This document shows positions 59,821 through 64,000 of a stretch of DNA of 64,000 nucleotides, one piece after another. The translations under genes were made by a program, and so were the position numbers. Origin of the DNA: Aldrovandia affinis. Its lineage: Eukaryota; Chordata; Actinopteri; Notacanthiformes; Halosauridae. The stretch is from assembly GCA_029706075.1 (NCBI GenBank), contig JAINUG010000178.1, forward strand, positions 716,429 through 780,428, given 5' to 3'. Under the pieces are notes generated by a model that searched no databases, was not told where the DNA came from, and saw nothing but the letters and a program-made list of their open reading frames with translations. The number at the start of each line of letters is the position of its first letter. Position 1 is the stretch's first letter.

Positions 59821-60900
59821 AACTATGTTGTACTCTTCTTCTTTATCAGACTCCTCGGTACATTATGTCACCATCTGGTTGTCGTCAGTGTTTGTATACA
59901 CTTGTAGCTACGGTGTCTCACCATGACTATCTGGATGAAGGTGTTGAAGAGCCTCCTGATTAAAGATATATGTGAAACATTTTGACGTGACACTGTTTTT
60001 GATGTCAGCTTTTGATGTCAGTTGTTACACAGATTGTATTGTGCGAGAGAGACAGAAATTGCAATTCAGTTGATTGGCCCTTGAACATTAGTCATGGGTT
60101 TGGTAAAACTCAAACATCGTCAGGCCCAAGTCCAGACCCAAAATAAATCAGAAATAATGTGCATATTTAGCATTAATTTTTCATAATGCATTAGAATTCT
60201 GGCTATCACCATAATGGAAGGCAACATTAGAAGGCTTTTTACCTGAAGCTTAACGTGTGGACCAAGAGGCAATTTTATTGTGAGTCTGAAAAATCAGTGG
60301 TTGTTCAGTGTTGTTCATAAAAGTCTAATGGGAAGCAGGTCATTTGTTTTATTCTCTGCAGTAAAAGGTTTGAGAAATTGAGAAATTCTCAATAACCAAG
60401 ATTTGCCATTTAATTAGCAAGGAACATCCTGAAGTTATCTACCAACCTAGCTGGCAAGTCAATCAATAATACCAACTAGTTTGTCACATTCATGTCGTCC
60501 AAATACAATTGTTTGGACCTAGAATTTGATCCAATGAACACTGCTAGCTATAGGTTAAACTCCGCTTCCAAATTTTCACAAGGTAACCGATGTCCCATGT
60601 TAACTCTTTGTTTTTTTTGGCCAGTGCTGTTTTATTATTTTTTTGCACACAGTGCTCGATTGCAATTTCTGTCTCTCTCGCACAATACAATCTGTGTAAC
60701 AACTGACATCAAAAGCTGACATCAACAGTGTCACGTCAAAATGTTTCACATATATCTTTAATCAGGAGGCTCTTCAACACCTTCATCCAGATAGTCACGG
60801 TGAGACACCGTAGCTACAAGTGTATACAAACACTGACGACAACCAGATGGTGACATAATGTACCGAGGAGTCTGATAAAGAAGAAGAGTACAACATAGTT
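59821..60900. repeat. Long inverted repeat (two ~240-bp arms, ~590-bp spacer)
   Basis: The left arm (59821-60065) starts AACTATGTTGTACTCTTCTT. The right arm (60659-60900) ends AAGAAGAGTACAACATAGTT. The arms are reverse complements over about 240 bp with only one or two substitutions and one 3-nt indel. The spacer has no recognised coding capacity. No target duplication is evident. Confidence 0.93.
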
Positions 60901-61237
60901 CCATTGGACATTGTTTCTTAGAAAAGATTTGTGAAGAAATGAACTCATTAGTAAATAGTTATAGACACTAGACACATGCAGCGAGCTAAGGGCAGTGAGA
61001 TCACGCACACAAGTATGAATGGAATGAGATGACTGTTCACAGCCAATCAGCTCGTGCACTCGTTGTGTTCATGGTCACGGGCATCTCCAGACGTGTGACG
61101 CAGACCGTTCTATACACTCATTGTATGGGAATGTTAAGACCACTGCGTGCGCCCAAGGGCTTTTTCAAAGGAAAACAAAAATCTAAAAATAAAAAATGTT
61201 TCCACAGACCGCACATTATTGCAAGAGAATGGCACAA

Positions 61238-61320
61238 TTAAAACGGAGAGGGCTCAGCTGTTTTTTTCCACCGAGCCTGCTACCTCAGTGGGAAAAACTG
61301 TTGAACCCTCTCCGTTTTAA
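61238..61320. repeat. 83-bp hairpin element
   Basis: TTAAAACGGAGAGGG (61238-61252) and CCCTCTCCGTTTTAA (61306-61320) are perfect inverted arms. The pairing continues imperfectly inward (CTCAGCTGTTTTTTTCC / GGGAAAAACTGTTG). Confidence 0.9.
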
Positions 61321-61589
61321 GATAATAAAAAAATAAAGAATAATAATTGATCCTTTGTTTAACCAGGTAAGTTGATTGAGAACGTATTCTCTTTTACAAC
61401 TACGGCCTGGCCTAGAGGCCCAGTGACTAGTGTGTACGATACAAGCAATGGATACAGAAAAAGCAACAGATAAACATTACAAAGCTATTTTGTAACTAAA
61501 TCGCAATTAAAAAGGAGTCTACACGTGTTTCATATTAATGTCAATACTAATTATCAGTATGTTTTTGCTATGAAAGACGTTTTCAAATC

Positions 61590-62340
61590 AATACTTTAGC
61601 ACATGACTTTCTAAAGCAACAAGAGAAATCGAACAGATTTTGAAAGAGGTCAAATAGTTTGTGCTTGAATTACAGGTGCATCAGTCACAGAGACGGCGAA
61701 ATTATTTCATGCGTCAAGGAGAATAGTGTCGAAAATCATGACGACATATGCCAAACATGCAAAAACGTAATCAGGAAAGAGGAACGGTGGTCGTAAGTCG
61801 AAGCTCACCGACGGGGATAGACAGACCCTTTACAGGACAGTTGCTAAAACCCACAAAACTCCTAAAAAATGACCACCGAACTGAATCTACACTTCTGTGA
61901 CCCAGTCTCAACAAATACTGTACGTCATGAGCTTCACAAAGCAGATATTTATGGAGGGGCTGCCATTTTGAAGCCGCTTGCAACCATGGCCAATGCGCAA
62001 CCACTCATAACCTGGTGTAACAAGCATGAAACTTGGACTTCTGAGCAGTGGAAGAAAGTAATATGGTCTGACGAATCGTCTTTTCCCTCTTCCACTCTCT
62101 TTCTATTGCCTATTAGGCCTATTCTCAACTCTTAAATGGGGGTTGTGGATCTGTTATGGTATGGGCAGCCATCTCGTGGGAGACATTGGGTCCAATTATT
62201 TCTCTGTATGATTGAATTACGGCCAAGGAATATGCATGTGTATTCTGCCCAGAAACAGTGATTTACTAAATAGTTTGCTCTGTTAATCGAAACCTTAATT
62301 GACACTTTCCCCTTGGGAAATAATTGAACGTCATTCATAA
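61590..62340 (+). mobile_element. Tc1-like transposon relic
   Basis: Fragments of helix-turn-helix (AATCGAACAGATTTTGAAAG region) and of the catalytic half (WCNKHETWTSEQWKKVIWSD, ES) are recognisable. The second and third catalytic blocks are lost or scrambled. No ends were found. Confidence 0.65.
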
Positions 62341-62439
62341 TTCTCCACCAAAGTTCATGGATTTATGGCCCACAATCTGGTGGGCCGACTGGATCGGTTC
62401 AGATATGAAAGCCCACATAAATACCAGAGAAAGTCCAAA

Positions 62440-62510
62440 GAATTGTTACGTTACACTGTTACATTGTTACATTACACTGTTACATTGTTACGTTACATTG
62501 TTACGTGGGG
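62440..62510. repeat. GTTACATTGTTACATTACACT short tandem repeat
   Basis: Repeated GTTACATT / GTTACGTT units over about 60 bp. Confidence 0.85.
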
Positions 62511-63180
62511 CTATTTTTCTTCTAGAACGTTCGCACTCAACAGTGCTAGCGTGTAAGGAATGAAATGTGTCCCTGCCATATACTGAGACCCACGTGAGAT
62601 CAATCAGAAAGTATCCAACATGGACCTTAGATGTGTTCCATGGTTTCAAACAGGAAACCATGACCATGACAAGCCGTGATTTTTACTTGTATGTACATTT
62701 AAAACATACTTAAAACATAAAAAACGTTTATTTTTATTTTTTACATCAAACATTTTTAGCGTGAAACCTTGGATGAAGAGTTACGTGTACAAAAATAATA
62801 AAACTCCATAAAATGTCCTCAATATACACTATTTGGCAAACTATAGCCTACACTTTGCAAACACTGGACACAAAAAAGGCTGACTGAATTTTGTATTATT
62901 ATATAATGGGTTCAGATCTGTGTTGCTTAAACGGATCAGCCAAACACACTGTGATTTATACCCCGCATTCAAAACAAGCGGTCCTCCTAAGCAGTAAGAT
63001 TTACAACGCCATTCTTATCCCCTGACAGACACCGCTCACTAGACACCGCTCACTCCTCACAGCCCTGAATGAAGCTGAGAAAGCGTCCGTTAGTCTGTCT
63101 TACCGGCCATTCCCCAGAAGCACCGTCCGTCCCCGAGTGTAATCCGCGCTGTGAGGTTCTCCCTCTGTGAGCGGCACAGA
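62511..63180. other. Unique AT-rich sequence, nothing recognised
   Basis: No repeat, tRNA-like or coding similarity that I can identify. Confidence 0.45.
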
Positions 63181-63188
63181 TCTGACCT

Positions 63189-63359
63189 TCACTCTCTCTC
63201 TCTCTCTTTCTCTCTCTCTCTTTCTCTTTCTCTTTCTCTCTCTCTCTCTCTTTCTCTCTATTTCTATCTCTCTCACTCTCTCTCTATTTCTCTTTCTATC
63301 TGTCTCTTTCTCTCTCTCACTCTATCTCTCTCTTTCTTTCTTTCTGTCTCTGTTTCTCC

Positions 63360-63399
<40 letters not shown>

Positions 63400-63480
63400 T
63401 TCTCTCTTTCTCTCTCTCTGTCTCTGTCTCTGTCTCTGTCTCTGTCTCTGTCTCTGTCTCTGTCTCTGTCTCTGTCTCTG
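63189..63480. repeat. CT tract ending in (TCTCTG)n
   Basis: About 230 bp of CTCT/CTTT repeat passes into about ten units of TCTCTG. It ends in GCAG, which mimics a splice acceptor. Confidence 0.95.
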
Positions 63481-63489
63481 CAGGTCAGA

Positions 63490-64000
63490 ACGGATGGAAA
63501 CTCTTCCGAGCTGTGGCCACTCTGCTCGTTTCCTCACATGGGACAGTATGTTTGCTGGGGGTGGGGGTGTGGGGGGAGGGATGAGGGACAGGGGCACAGT
63601 AGGAAAGGCCCAAATTAAACATGTCCCATTAAACATGAATGTTTTCTGTCATTCCCGTATTCTGTGTAAGCAAGTGATCATACTGCATGTGACCACTTGC
63701 TTAAGAAAAAAAACTGAAGAACTAAATATGTATATGTGTATATATATATTCGACTGTGGTAAAAACTACAGCTTAAATAAACTTAACTTTAATAAACTTG
63801 ATGGCTGACAGAATGGATGAATTCTTCATTGGCAGAACTAAGTATGTTTGAGTAAAACAAACATTTACCTACAGGAAGACAGTGTGGATCAGACAGTGTA
63901 GATCAGACATGGCTAAGTAAGGTCTTTTTTCCCCCTCAACCTTCACCAAAATTAACCTCCCAAACTGTGCTTATGAAGAAGAAAAGTTGCATGTGAACCC
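63490..64000. other. Unique sequence, nothing recognised
   Basis: Mixed sequence after the CT tract. A short duplication GATCAGACA occurs near 63,888 and 63,902. No gene is supported. Confidence 0.4.

Noticed and set aside
63151-63808. Ser/Leu-rich frames and an exon-like GCAG border at 63,481
   Set aside because: They translate a CT tract. The sequence after the AG resembles no protein I know and has no supporting donor.

Overview
This 64 kb window is vertebrate nuclear DNA, almost certainly from a teleost fish. It contains spliced genes with GT/AG introns and many fish-type repeats: Tc1-like transposons, hAT elements, L2-like LINE fragments, and tRNA-derived SINEs ending in an L2-type tail. 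The species cannot be named from sequence alone. A complete PRDM9 with KRAB-like and SSXRD exons suggests a lineage outside the many spiny-rayed fishes thought to have lost the full-length form; that is inference.

Layout. (1) 1-26,300, plus strand: the 3' two thirds of bcl9, the Wnt/beta-catenin co-activator that joins Pygopus (HD1) to beta-catenin (HD2). Six coding exons (7824-24512) are in frame with each other; the N-terminal exons lie upstream of the window. The introns hold Tc1, LINE and SINE copies, minisatellites and two stretches that resemble enhancers. (2) 26,300-34,250: a repeat-dense intergenic region with a LINE interrupted by a reversed LINE tail, a hAT terminus, a Tc1 element and several SINEs. 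(3) 34,300-43,860, plus strand: a full-length prdm9, the meiotic histone methyltransferase that positions recombination hotspots. Ten coding exons join without a frame break to 781 codons: KRAB-like, SSXRD, PR/SET with all three key tyrosines, and a near-identical tandem C2H2 array whose DNA-contact residues differ from finger to finger. The array ends at a stop inside a repeat unit, with remnants of two more fingers after it. (4) 44,300-47,000: a decayed hAT transposon and a MITE. (5) 47,551-51,760, plus strand: hint2, a mitochondrial HIT-family phosphoramidase (five exons, 174 aa), with a Tc1 element in an intron and a partial copy of its second exon in the same intron. (6) 51,800-56,500: SINEs and the probable 3' UTR of the next gene. 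(7) 56,509-57,630, minus strand: gja5 (connexin 40-like), one coding exon. (8) 57,650-64,000: LINE tail, satellites, a 240-bp inverted repeat, a hairpin element, a Tc1 relic and a long CT tract; no gene recognised.

bcl9 and gja5 are also neighbours in mammals (human 1q21), so the framework is an old synteny block, with prdm9 and hint2 lying between them here. The genes share no pathway. The feature most worth study is prdm9: an apparently intact, rapidly evolving hotspot-specifying gene in a fish.
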